Shown: positions 42,583 through 50,643 of the stretch, in pieces | Layout: each line of letters starts with the position of its first letter | Numbering within the stretch: the stretch's first letter is position 1 | Assembly: GCF_012971745.1 (NCBI RefSeq) | Contig: NZ_CP048834.1 | Location: forward strand, 4,340,001-4,404,000 | Direction: 5' to 3' | Length of the DNA: 64,000 nucleotides | DNA from: Starkeya sp. ORNL1 | GTDB lineage: Bacteria > Pseudomonadota > Alphaproteobacteria > Rhizobiales > Xanthobacteraceae | Notes under the pieces: model-generated | The model's database searches: none | What the model saw: the letters and a program-made list of their open reading frames with translations, nothing else | Told to the model about the DNA's origin: nothing | Program-made: the position numbers and the translations under genes

Positions 42583-43488
42583 ATGGCCGACATCGCTCTC
42601 GCCCGCCTGCCGGAGACCGCCAACGAGCTGCGCCGCGCCCGCATGCTGTCGCTCGGCGCGCGCTGCGCGCTGCCCGTCGCCATCCTGCTCGGCATAGGCT
42701 TCCTGGCGCCGATGATCGCCATTCTCGGCTATGCCTTCGCCACGCCGCGCAGCTTCGACGTGTTTCGCAGCTTCACGCTGGAGAACTTCGCCACCCTCTT
42801 CGACCCCACCAACACGGTGTGGCTGTCCTTCCTGTGGTCGTGCGGCTTCGCGCTGTTCACCGTGGCGATCCTCGCGGTCATCTCCTATCCGATCGCCTAT
42901 GGGCTCAACATGGTGTTCGGCCGCGCCTCGCCGCTGATCAGCGTGCTGTTCGTCTTCCCGCTGTTCGTCTCGGAGAACGTGCGGCTCTATGGCTGGGTGC
43001 TGTTCTACATCAAGAACGGCGTGCTCGACGGCACGCTGAAGTATTTCGGGCTCGGCGGCGGGCCCGAGGTGCTGTTCACGCCGGGCATGACGCTGTTCGG
43101 CATGGTCTATACCTATCTGCCCTTCATGCTGTTCCCGATGACGCTCGGCCTCGCGCTGGTGCCACGCGACCTGGTCGACGCCGCGCGCGACCTGGGAGCC
43201 GGCCGGCTGTTCATCTGGCGCGAGATCGAACTGCCGCTGGCGATGCCGGGCATCCTCATCGGCATGCTGCTCACCTTCGTGCTCGGCATCGGCGCCACGG
43301 CGGAGGCGAAGATCCTCGGCGGGCAGTCGGTGATCGTCATCTCCCACGATATCGAGATCGCTTTCACCTATTCGCAGAACTGGCCGCTCGGCTCGGCGCT
43401 CTCGGTGGTGGTTACCGTCTTCATCGCGGCGCTGACGCTGTTCGCGCTGTCGAAGCTCGACCTCGACCGCATGCTGGGGAGGCGCTGA
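42583..43488 (+). CDS. Polyamine-type ABC importer permease (PotB-like)
   Basis: Inner-membrane permease, 301 residues, six helices. The EAA loop is 'LVDAARDLGAGRLFIWREIE', followed by 'LPLAMPGILIGMLLTFVLGIG' (in part). Its start follows GGAGTTGAG, and its stop is 1 nt before the potC-like ATG. It pairs with the next gene product. Confidence 0.9.
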   Translation: MADIALARLPETANELRRARMLSLGARCALPVAILLGIGFLAPMIAILGYAFATPRSFDVFRSFTLENFATLFDPTNTVWLSFLWSCGFALFTVAILAVISYPIAYGLNMVFGRASPLISVLFVFPLFVSENVRLYGWVLFYIKNGVLDGTLKYFGLGGGPEVLFTPGMTLFGMVYTYLPFMLFPMTLGLALVPRDLVDAARDLGAGRLFIWREIELPLAMPGILIGMLLTFVLGIGATAEAKILGGQSVIVISHDIEIAFTYSQNWPLGSALSVVVTVFIAALTLFALSKLDLDRMLGRR

Positions 43489-43489
43489 G

Positions 43490-44290
43490 ATGCGACGCGC
43501 GGTGAAGCGGACCAACGCACTGATCTGGGCCTGGACGATCTTCGTCCTGGTCGTGATCTATCTGCCGATCATCTGTGGCGGGCTCGCCAGCTTCAACAAG
43601 AGCCGCTATTTCGGCTTCCCGATCAAGGCGTACTCCACCGACTGGTGGGACAAGATGTTCGCCTCGATCGAGATCGGCATGATCGTGAAGACCTCGATCA
43701 CCGTTGCGCTGCTGGTGACGGTGTTCTCGGTGGTGATCGCCACCTTCGGCGCGCTGGCCTTCGCCCGCTATGACTGGAAGGGGCGGCGGCTCTACCAGAA
43801 GCTCATCATCCTGCCGATCTTCTTCCCACAGCCGGTGCTCGGCCTCGCGCTGCTGCTCGGCTTCAATGCCGTGGGTATCCAGACCACCTGGATGACCGCG
43901 GTGTTCGCCCACATGGTGTGGATCGTGCCGGTGGTGACGCTGGTGATCGCCATCCAGGTCTATGGCTTCGACCCCTCGCTGGAGGAAGCGGCGTTCGACC
44001 TCGGCTGCTCGCGCCTCCAGGTGCTGCGCGAGGTGACGCTGCCGCTGCTGTGGCCGGGCATATGGTCCGGCATGCTGTTCGCGTTCCTGCTGTCCTGGAG
44101 CAACTTCCCGCTGTCGCTCTATACGACGGGCGCCGACAGCACGATCCCGGAATGGCTCTATGCCAAGATGGTCGCCGGCTATACGCCGATGGTGCCGGCG
44201 CTCGGCACTATGGCGACCGTATGCGCTGCCGCCATTCTCCTCGCCGGCGGGCTGGTCGGCGTGCTGGTACGACGGCGGCAAGCGGCATGA
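43490..44290 (+). CDS. Polyamine-type ABC importer permease (PotC-like)
   Basis: Inner-membrane permease, 266 residues, six helices. EAA loop: 'EEAAFDLGCSRLQVLREVTL'. 'LASFNKSRYFGFPIKAYSTD' (in part) after helix 1 is the PotC hallmark (F-N-x-S-R). It overlaps the DeoR gene by 4 nt (ATGA), so the regulator is produced together with the transporter. Confidence 0.9.
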   Translation: MRRAVKRTNALIWAWTIFVLVVIYLPIICGGLASFNKSRYFGFPIKAYSTDWWDKMFASIEIGMIVKTSITVALLVTVFSVVIATFGALAFARYDWKGRRLYQKLIILPIFFPQPVLGLALLLGFNAVGIQTTWMTAVFAHMVWIVPVVTLVIAIQVYGFDPSLEEAAFDLGCSRLQVLREVTLPLLWPGIWSGMLFAFLLSWSNFPLSLYTTGADSTIPEWLYAKMVAGYTPMVPALGTMATVCAAAILLAGGLVGVLVRRRQAA

Positions 44291-45102
44291 ACAAGCTCGA
44301 TCCACCGCCGCGCAACCTCCCGCCCCCGCGGAAATTGCGGCTGGACAAATCCTCGCGGCAGGAGCGCATCCTCGCGGAGATGATGGCGTCCGCCACGCTG
44401 CGGGTCGGCGATCTCGCCGCCGATCTCGACGTCTCCACAGAGACCATCCGGCGCGATCTGTTCGAATTGCAGGAGCGCGGCCTCATCAGCCGCACCTATG
44501 GCGGCGCGGTGCGCCCGTTCGCCGCCGAGCCCTCCGTCACCGAGCGCCACCGGCTGATGGTGGCGGAGCGCGAGGCGATCGCGGCGCTCACCGTGAAGTT
44601 CATCAAGCCGAAGGAAGTCATTGCCATCGGCGCCGGCGCCACCACCACCCATGTCGCCCGCCGCATGGCCGCGGAATGCCGCGACCTCACCGTCATCACC
44701 CATTCCTTCTCGGTGGCGACGGTGGTGGCGGCCAATCCGACCATCGACGTCATCATGTGCCCCGGCCGCTATGATGCGCGCGAGGGCATGATGGTCGGCG
44801 CCGAGACCATCGACTTCCTGCAATCCTACAATGTGAACCGCGCCATCCTCGGCATTTCCGGGCTCACCACCGAGGGCCTAGCGGACGCCGAGGCGGGAGC
44901 CGCCTGGGTCTACAAGGCGATGATGAACCGGGCGTCGGAGACCATCATCGTCTCCGACCACAAGAAGTTCGACGTGCAGGCGCTCGCCATCTGGGCGCGC
45001 ATTCCGGACATACAGCGCCTCGTCGTCGACGAGCCGCCCGAGGGCGCGATCAGCCGCGCTCTGGAGCGTGCTCGGGTCGAGGTGTCGGTGGCGGGGAAAT
45101 AG
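44287..45102 (+). CDS. DeoR-family transcriptional regulator
   Basis: Regulator of 271 residues. The DeoR helix-turn-helix is at about 20-75 ('RQERILAEMMASATLRVGDL' then 'LDVSTETIRRDLFELQERGL', 'SRTYGGAV'). The effector domain carries the sugar-phosphate-isomerase-like 'AIGAGATTTHVARRMA' phosphate-binding segment, so the inducer is probably a phosphorylated metabolite; this fits the kinase encoded two genes later. It overlaps potC by 4 nt and is 2 nt before the hydrolase gene. The ATG at 44287 gives the usual length. Confidence 0.88.
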   Translation: MNKLDPPPRNLPPPRKLRLDKSSRQERILAEMMASATLRVGDLAADLDVSTETIRRDLFELQERGLISRTYGGAVRPFAAEPSVTERHRLMVAEREAIAALTVKFIKPKEVIAIGAGATTTHVARRMAAECRDLTVITHSFSVATVVAANPTIDVIMCPGRYDAREGMMVGAETIDFLQSYNVNRAILGISGLTTEGLADAEAGAAWVYKAMMNRASETIIVSDHKKFDVQALAIWARIPDIQRLVVDEPPEGAISRALERARVEVSVAGK

Positions 45103-45104
45103 TC

Positions 45105-46010
45105 ATGTGGCAGCAACGCCCGGCAGACGAGCGGATCGAGATCGAGGTCGATGGCCATCGCGTCGTCGCCTATTCCTACGGGGTCGGCGAGGAGGTGGTG
45201 TTCCTGCTGAATGGCGGGCCCGGCCTGCCGTGCGACTATCTGCGCGACGCCCACAGCTTCCTGACGGATCATGACTATCGCGTTGTCGCCTTCGACCAGC
45301 TCGGCTGCGGTGCCTCGGACCGACCGGAGGACCCGGCATTCTGGTCGATCACCCGCTATGTCGAGGAGACCGAAACGGTGCGGCGCGCGCTCGGGCTCGG
45401 CAAGGTGCACCTCATCGGCCACAGCTGGGGCGGCTGGCTCGCCATCGAATATGCGCTCACCTACCCGGAAGCGCTGAAGACGCTAATCCTCGAGGACACC
45501 GCTGCCGACCTGCCGCATCTGATGCAGGAGATGCACCGGCTGCGCTCGGCGCTGGGCACCGAGACGGTGGAGATGCTGCTCGCCCATGAGGCGGATGGCA
45601 GCTACCACCATCCGGAATATCAGGCGGCGATCACGCTGATGAACTACCGACATGTGTGCCGGCTCAGCATCTGGCCGAAACCCTTGATGGCTTCGCTGAA
45701 TGACTGGAACGTCGTGCCCTATATGACGATGCAGGGACCGAACGAATTCCTCTATATCGGCAACCTCAAGGACTGGAACCGCACCGCCGATCTGCCGCGC
45801 ATCGCCTGCCCGGTGCTGATCACCGTCGGAAAGCATGATGAGATCACCCCGGCCTGCGCATTGCGCATGAAGCAGGGGCTCGCCCAGGCCGAGCTGGTCG
45901 TGTTCCCGAACTCCAGCCACATGCCGTTCTATGAGGAACCCGCCGCCTATGACTCGGTGTTGCTCGGCTTCCTCGACAAGCACGCAGCCGGCGCGAAGGA
46001 TGCGGCGTGA
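45105..46010 (+). CDS. Proline-iminopeptidase-like alpha/beta hydrolase
   Basis: Soluble alpha/beta hydrolase, 301 residues, peptidase S33 group. The oxyanion segment is NGGPG (36-40, as HGGPG in proline iminopeptidases), the nucleophile is Ser107 in GHSWGG, and the Asp and His are in 'VGKHDEITPA' and 'NSSHMPFYEEP'. It should hydrolyse an N-terminal peptide bond, amide or ester. Embedded in the Pot-type operon, with a TGATG overlap to the next gene. It could release the amine or amino acid used by later enzymes; substrate unknown. Confidence 0.87.
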   Translation: MWQQRPADERIEIEVDGHRVVAYSYGVGEEVVFLLNGGPGLPCDYLRDAHSFLTDHDYRVVAFDQLGCGASDRPEDPAFWSITRYVEETETVRRALGLGKVHLIGHSWGGWLAIEYALTYPEALKTLILEDTAADLPHLMQEMHRLRSALGTETVEMLLAHEADGSYHHPEYQAAITLMNYRHVCRLSIWPKPLMASLNDWNVVPYMTMQGPNEFLYIGNLKDWNRTADLPRIACPVLITVGKHDEITPACALRMKQGLAQAELVVFPNSSHMPFYEEPAAYDSVLLGFLDKHAAGAKDAA

Positions 46011-46708
46011 TGGGCTGGAAGACCGAGAACCGTTCCTTCTATTACGCGCTGGCGCCGGAGCCGGACAATCCGGTGCTCGACCCGGCGACCACCGCGCTGC
46101 TGGTCATCGACGTGCAGAACACCTATCTGGCGCGGCCCGACCGCGCGGGCCTCATGAGCGAGGCCGAGCGCGCCCACTATGACGCTTGGTCGCCGTTCCA
46201 TGAGCGCATGCACGGCACGGTGATCCCCAACATCGCCGAGTTGCTCGCGCTGTTCCGGGGTGCCGACATCGAGCGGCTGTTCGCCCGCATCGCCTGCCGT
46301 ACCAAAGACGGTCGCGACCGCTCGCTGAGCCAGAAGAAGCCGGGCTTCAACAATCTGCTGTTGCCGAAGGATGAGGACCCTTCGCAACTGGTCGAGGCTC
46401 TGGCGCCCGAGGGCGACGAGATCGTTGTCATCAAGACCACGGACAGCGCGCTGACCGGTACCAATCTGCGGCTTGTCCTCGCCAATCTCGGCATCCGCAC
46501 CGTGATCTGCGTCGGCATCTTCACCGACCAGTGCATCTCCTCAACCGTGCGCAGCCTGGCAGACGAGAGCTTCGACGTCGTGGTGCTGGAGGATTGCTGC
46601 GCGGCGGCGACCGATGAGCTGCACAGGCGCGAGCTTGAAATCATCAACATGATCTACTGCAACGTGATGAGACTGTCGGACCTCAAGGCGCTGATGAGGC
46701 TCGGATGA
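46010..46708 (+). CDS. Isochorismatase-like cysteine hydrolase
   Basis: Soluble hydrolase of 232 residues with the isochorismatase fold. Catalytic triad D34 ('LLVIDVQN'), K142 ('VVIKTTDSA') and C175 ('FTDQCISST') are all present, so it should be an active cysteine amidase of the nicotinamidase/ureidohydrolase group. The ATG at 46010 overlaps the stop of the upstream gene. An N-terminal extension of about 25 residues precedes the first strand. It would hydrolyse an amide or carbamoyl group of a pathway intermediate. Confidence 0.87.
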   Translation: MGWKTENRSFYYALAPEPDNPVLDPATTALLVIDVQNTYLARPDRAGLMSEAERAHYDAWSPFHERMHGTVIPNIAELLALFRGADIERLFARIACRTKDGRDRSLSQKKPGFNNLLLPKDEDPSQLVEALAPEGDEIVVIKTTDSALTGTNLRLVLANLGIRTVICVGIFTDQCISSTVRSLADESFDVVVLEDCCAAATDELHRRELEIINMIYCNVMRLSDLKALMRLG

Positions 46709-47727
46709 CCGACACCATGTATGACGCGCACTTCCTCGATCGGCTGGAATCCGGGCTGCGCGCCGCGCTGCCGCGCTGGGGCCTGTCGAACGGGACCGAC
46801 CTGCGCCTGCTCACCATTTCCGAGAACGCCACCTTCCGCGCCCATGATCCCGCCACCGGCCGCGACGTGGTGTTCCGGGTCCACCGGCCCGGCTACCACA
46901 CCCGGGCGGAGATCGCCTCGGAACTGGCCTGGCTCGGTGCGCTCGGGGGCACTGAAGTGGTGCCGACGCTGACGCCGATCCCGCAGGTGGATGGCGAACT
47001 GATCGCCGATATCGACGATGACGGCGTCACCCGCCATGTCGTCGCCTTCGGTCTGGTCCAAGGACGCGAGCCGGCTGAGAATGAGGACATGGCGCGCTGG
47101 TTCCGCGAGCTCGGCGCCATCAATGCGCGGCTCCATGCCCATGCCAGGGGCTGGCAGCGTCCTGATGGTTTCGTGCGCAAGGTCTGGGACTTCGACGCCA
47201 TGCTCGGCGCGGTGCAGCTCTGGGGCGACTGGCGCGCCGGGCTCGGCCTGACGCCGGAGGGCAGGGCGGTGCTGGAGCGCACCGCGCGCGTGCTACGCCA
47301 AAAGGTCGAGGCCTATGGCAAGAGCGAGCGCCGCTTCGGCCTGGTCCATGCCGACATGCGCGTCGCCAATCTGCTGGTCGACGGTGACACGCTCTCGGTG
47401 ATCGACTTCGATGATTGCGGCTTCTCCTGGTATCTCTATGACTTCGCCGCCGCGATCAGCTTCATCGAGCATGAGCCGCACATTCCCGAGCTCCAGGCCG
47501 CCTGGATCGCCGGTTACCGCACCGTGGCGCCGCTTCCCGATGAGGAGTGCGCCATTCTGCCGGTCTTCATCATGCTGCGGCGCATGCTGCTGACCGCCTG
47601 GATTGCCTCGCATTCGGAAACGCCGACGGCTCAGGCGCTGGGCGAAGGCTACACGCAGGGCACCGTCGCCCTGGCGCGCGCCTTCCTCGAGACCCATGCC
47701 GTGGAAGGCGAGAAAGCAGCGTCATGA
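46705..47727 (+). CDS. APH/choline-kinase-fold small-molecule kinase
   Basis: Kinase of 340 residues with the aminoglycoside phosphotransferase fold. The catalytic loop is 'LVHADMRVANLLVD' (H-x-D-x-x-x-x-N) and the metal motif is 'VIDFDDCGFSWYLYDFA', both complete. Homologues phosphorylate hydroxyls of choline, ethanolamine, homoserine, hydroxylysine or antibiotics. It overlaps both neighbours by 4 nt, and the next gene encodes a phospholyase-like enzyme; in vertebrates hydroxylysine kinase and its phospholyase use exactly these two folds. Resistance is therefore less likely than phosphorylation of a hydroxylated amine for breakdown. Confidence 0.85.
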   Translation: MTDTMYDAHFLDRLESGLRAALPRWGLSNGTDLRLLTISENATFRAHDPATGRDVVFRVHRPGYHTRAEIASELAWLGALGGTEVVPTLTPIPQVDGELIADIDDDGVTRHVVAFGLVQGREPAENEDMARWFRELGAINARLHAHARGWQRPDGFVRKVWDFDAMLGAVQLWGDWRAGLGLTPEGRAVLERTARVLRQKVEAYGKSERRFGLVHADMRVANLLVDGDTLSVIDFDDCGFSWYLYDFAAAISFIEHEPHIPELQAAWIAGYRTVAPLPDEECAILPVFIMLRRMLLTAWIASHSETPTAQALGEGYTQGTVALARAFLETHAVEGEKAAS

Positions 47728-49049
47728 AAACCCAGGAACTGCAAATCCTTGCCTTGAACGCCTTCGGCGAACGGCCGACCTCCGGATTAGATCCGGACAT
47801 CGCCGCGCTGGTTGAGCGGCGCAGGAAGAGCTTCGGCGCCGGTTCGGTGCTGTTCTATGACGAGCCGTTGAAGATGGTACGCGCGGAGGGCGCCTATCTC
47901 TACGCCTCGGACGGGCGGGCTTATCTCGACTTCTACAATAACGTGCCGACCGTCGGGCATTGCCATCCCAAGGTGGTCGAGGCGGTTCGCAGGCAGGTCG
48001 GCGAGCTGAACATCCATTCGCGCTACCTGTTCGACGTGTTGCACGATTATGCCGAGAAACTGCTCGCCACTTTCCCGTCCGAGCTCTCCAATCTGGTGTT
48101 GACCTGCACCGGGAGCGAGAGCAATGACCTCGCCTTGCGCCTCGCCAGGAAAGCGTCCGGGGGCAGCGGCTTTGTCGTTACCCGCACCGCCTATCACGGC
48201 AATACCGCCGCGGTGACCGAGGTCTCGCCGTCTTCCTACAAGACCGGCGGTCCGCCGCCGCATGTGCGCATGGTGCCGCCGCCCGATCCCGCGATCTTCG
48301 GCAATGACGTGGCGCAGGGCTTTGCCGACGCGGTGTCCGGCGCCATCGCCGCGATGGAGGCCGACGGCATCCGCTTTGCCGGCTTGCTGGTGGATACCAT
48401 CTTCTCGTCCGATGGCGTGTTCGCCGATCCGCCCGGCCTGCTGAAGCCCGCGATCGAGGCGGTGCATGCCGCCGGCGGCCTGTTCATCGCCGACGAGGTG
48501 CAGCCCGGCTTCGGGCGCACCGGCGAGGGCATGTGGGGTTTCGCCCGCCACGGCGTGATGCCGGATGTCGTCACCATGGGCAAGCCGATGGGCAACGGCT
48601 ATCCAATCGCCGGCGTGGTGACGCGGCCGGAGATCCTCGCCGATTTCTGCGCCGATTTCGGCTATTTCAACACCTTCGCCGCGAGCCCTGTCGCCACCGC
48701 TGCGGCGCTCGCCGTGCTGGAGGCGATCGAGGAGGACGGGCTGATCGCCAATGCGGCGAACGTCGGCCGCCATCTGATGGGGCGCTTGAGGCGGCTGCAG
48801 GGCAGCGCGCCGATCACCGCGGTGCGCGGCGCCGGTCTCTATCTCGGCGTCGAGTTCGGCACCGAGGATGGCCCCAGGCCCGGCATCGCCAAGGGGCTGA
48901 TCAATGGCCTCAGGGCGAGTGGCATATTGATCGGTGCCGCCGGGCAATATGGCAATGTGCTGAAGATACGCCCGCCGCTCTGCGTCACCACCGAGCATGC
49001 GGACATACTGGTCGACACCATGGAAGAACTGCTCGACGGGATGGCTTAG
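47724..49049 (+). CDS. Class-III aminotransferase-fold PLP enzyme, phospholyase subgroup
   Basis: PLP enzyme of 441 residues. The Schiff-base Lys is K287 in 'VTMGKPMGNGYPIAG'; the PLP Asp is D257 in 'IADEVQPGFGRTGEGMWGF'. Two segments, 'NNVPTVGHCHPKVVEAV' with 'ELNIHSRYLFD' after it, and 'MGKPMGNG', match the ethanolamine-phosphate and phosphohydroxylysine phospholyases more than ordinary omega-transaminases. Such enzymes remove phosphate and ammonia from an O-phospho amino alcohol to give an aldehyde. It overlaps the kinase by 4 nt (ATGA), supporting a two-step route. Plain transamination remains possible. Its 3' end overlaps cbiZ by 4 bp. Confidence 0.83.
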   Translation: MKTQELQILALNAFGERPTSGLDPDIAALVERRRKSFGAGSVLFYDEPLKMVRAEGAYLYASDGRAYLDFYNNVPTVGHCHPKVVEAVRRQVGELNIHSRYLFDVLHDYAEKLLATFPSELSNLVLTCTGSESNDLALRLARKASGGSGFVVTRTAYHGNTAAVTEVSPSSYKTGGPPPHVRMVPPPDPAIFGNDVAQGFADAVSGAIAAMEADGIRFAGLLVDTIFSSDGVFADPPGLLKPAIEAVHAAGGLFIADEVQPGFGRTGEGMWGFARHGVMPDVVTMGKPMGNGYPIAGVVTRPEILADFCADFGYFNTFAASPVATAAALAVLEAIEEDGLIANAANVGRHLMGRLRRLQGSAPITAVRGAGLYLGVEFGTEDGPRPGIAKGLINGLRASGILIGAAGQYGNVLKIRPPLCVTTEHADILVDTMEELLDGMA

Positions 49050-49741
49050 CGCGCGTCGATCCATGCGGTGAGCGCGGCCGTCGTCGCCTCCAGCACGCAG
49101 GCGCCGACCGCTTCGCCGACCGCGGTGTGCATGCCGGCGAAGGCGGCGGGCTCGGGTCCGAGCGGCGCCGCCATCACGATGCAGTCGGTCCCGGTGCCGG
49201 TGACGGTGAGCGACTGGCCGACGCGGTGATAATCGGCCTCAACGATCGCGACGGTGCGCGCCTGCGCCGCGAGGGAGGCGGCCTCCAGCAGCGCCGCATC
49301 GGTAAGCGGCTGCGACACGTGGCACAGTATGTTCACGGTGCCCGGCTGATAGCGGCGCGGCTGGGCGATCCTGCTGCCGACCCGCTCGCCATTATTGAGG
49401 CCGAGCGTCACCACGCAATGCGCCTCGACCGCTTCGACCAAGACCGCGCGATGCACGAAGCTGGCGATGTCGCGGGCGGTCATCATGCCTACCGCGTCTG
49501 CAAGCCCGACCGATGCGAGCTTCTCCGCGAACCACTCGGCCGGTTCGCGATCCGCTGGCAGGTCGGCATCGCGCACCTGAAGCCACGCCACGTCCGTCGC
49601 GTCGACGAGACCGGGCCGGTTCAGCGACCAGCTCACCGCCCGCTGCGGCGCGCGGAAGCGCACGGTGAGCCAGGGAGGCGCGCACTGGACGGCGAAGGTG
49701 GCGCCCGTGTCGTGGCTGGGGAGCGGAAACACATGGTTCAT
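49046..49741 (-). CDS. cbiZ: Adenosylcobinamide amidohydrolase (CbiZ)
   Basis: A 231-residue soluble enzyme that cleaves the aminopropanol-linked amide of salvaged cobinamides to return adenosylcobyric acid. Family segments: 'AVSWSLNRPGLVDATDVAWL' (in part), 'GMMTARDIASFVH', 'CVVTLGLNNGERVG', 'GTVNILCHVSQPLTDAALLE' (in part) and the terminal 'TGTGTDCIVMAAP'. The ATG at 49741 gives the expected length; the open frame upstream overlaps the haem oxygenase gene. No cobalamin riboswitch or other cob genes are in view. Convergent with the phospholyase gene and divergent from haem oxygenase. Confidence 0.82.
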   Translation of the reverse strand: MNHVFPLPSHDTGATFAVQCAPPWLTVRFRAPQRAVSWSLNRPGLVDATDVAWLQVRDADLPADREPAEWFAEKLASVGLADAVGMMTARDIASFVHRAVLVEAVEAHCVVTLGLNNGERVGSRIAQPRRYQPGTVNILCHVSQPLTDAALLEAASLAAQARTVAIVEADYHRVGQSLTVTGTGTDCIVMAAPLGPEPAAFAGMHTAVGEAVGACVLEATTAALTAWIDAR

Positions 49742-49837
49742 CGGCAGATAGAAAGATTCCAGAGTTATCGGCGATGGCAGGTGGGGAATTGCATCGCTCA
49801 AACGTCTTGGTATTGAGGGGTATTGGAGTGGAACAAC

Positions 49838-50431
49838 ATGACGATAGCAGCAACGAATATCAGTCCGGAAGGGCGGGCCAAGCGGCTGAGGGCGGCTTCC
49901 ACCGCGCTGCATGAGCAGGTCGACCAGGCGGTGATGGCGGCGGAGCCCTTTGCCAGCCGCGAGCATTATGCGCGCTTCCTGCACTTCCAGCACCGCCTGC
50001 ATCGGCGAGTGGCGCCGCTCCATGCGGATGCACAGCTCCAGGCCGTGCTGCCGGACCTCACGGAGCGCGCTCGCCTCATCGCGGTGGAGTGCGACTTCGC
50101 CGATCTCGGCCTGTCGGTGCCGGAGCTGGACGAGCGCGCGCCTGCGCTTCCGGTGCCGGAGGCGCTGGGCTGGCTCTATGTGGTCGAAGGCTCGAACATG
50201 GGCGCCGCCATCCTCGCCAGGGAAGCCGGCAAGCTTGGCCTGTCGGACGGTTTCGGCGCGCGGCACCTCGCCGGTCACGCCGAAGGGCGCGGGCTGCACT
50301 GGCGCCGTTTCACCGCGGCGCTCGACGCCGTGGAGCTGACGCCGGACGAGGATCTGCGCGCCCAGGCCGGCGCGGTAGCGGCATTCAGCTATGTGCTCGA
50401 ACTCGTCGGGCAGGAATTGAATGCCGGGTGA
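49838..50431 (+). CDS. Biliverdin-producing haem oxygenase
   Basis: A 197-residue soluble haem oxygenase that opens haem to biliverdin, iron and CO. The proximal His is H25 in 'STALHEQVDQAV', and the distal glycine helix is 'YVVEGSNMGAAILAREAG'. The length suits the bacterial BphO/HemO class. ATG 49838 follows GGAG at about 9 nt; the TTG at 49823 is less likely. It lies 213 nt upstream of the stop of the convergent haem-receptor gene, so it may release iron from haem taken up there. No bacteriophytochrome is adjacent, arguing for iron acquisition over chromophore supply. Confidence 0.87.
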   Translation: MTIAATNISPEGRAKRLRAASTALHEQVDQAVMAAEPFASREHYARFLHFQHRLHRRVAPLHADAQLQAVLPDLTERARLIAVECDFADLGLSVPELDERAPALPVPEALGWLYVVEGSNMGAAILAREAGKLGLSDGFGARHLAGHAEGRGLHWRRFTAALDAVELTPDEDLRAQAGAVAAFSYVLELVGQELNAG

Positions 50432-50446
50432 TCAAACTGAAACTTT

Positions 50447-50555
50447 CCCTCTCCCCGGCGGGGAGAGGTGGCCCGCAAAGCGGGTCGGTGAGGGGGAACT
50501 CCATTGCGGAGCCGTAGAGCCCCCTCACCCCGACCCTCTCCCCCTCGGGGAGAGG
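50447..50555. repeat. CCCTCTCCCC/GGGGAGAGG palindromic repeat, copy 2
   Basis: Same layout as the copy at 39050: left CCCTCTCCCCGGCGGGGAGAGG, middle GGCCCGCAAAGCGGGTC, right CCCTCTCCCCCTCGGGGAGAGG. It lies between the convergent haem oxygenase and receptor genes, immediately followed by a GTCATCCCGG-family half-element. Confidence 0.8.
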
Positions 50556-50590
50556 AGGGAAGATACCGAATCGACTGAGCCCATTGGCGT

Positions 50591-50631
50591 CACGCGATCC
50601 CGGATACGGCCTGCGGCCGTTCCGGGATGAC
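50591..50631. repeat. GTCATCCCGG-family half-element (copy 4)
   Basis: Only the right half of the element: CACGCGATCCCGG (50591-50603), GGCCTGCGGCC and CCGGGATGAC (50622-50631). It directly abuts the haem-receptor stop and could serve as its hairpin terminator. Confidence 0.7.
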
Positions 50632-50643
50632 GGGATCGGGTTA

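Noticed and set aside
41259..42722. 487-codon minus-strand frame opposite the PotA-like gene
   Set aside because: No recognisable domain; the plus strand has complete ABC ATPase motifs and a ribosome-binding site.
46705..47727. APH-fold gene as an antibiotic resistance determinant
   Set aside because: It overlaps a phospholyase-like gene and shares an importer operon, and no mobile element is near; metabolic kinase is the simpler reading.
47787..49064. 425-codon minus-strand frame opposite the PLP enzyme gene
   Set aside because: Low-information sequence, and the plus-strand product has all class-III PLP motifs.
19282..50631. Repeats considered as a CRISPR array
   Set aside because: Copies are kilobases apart and internally palindromic with no regular spacers or cas genes.
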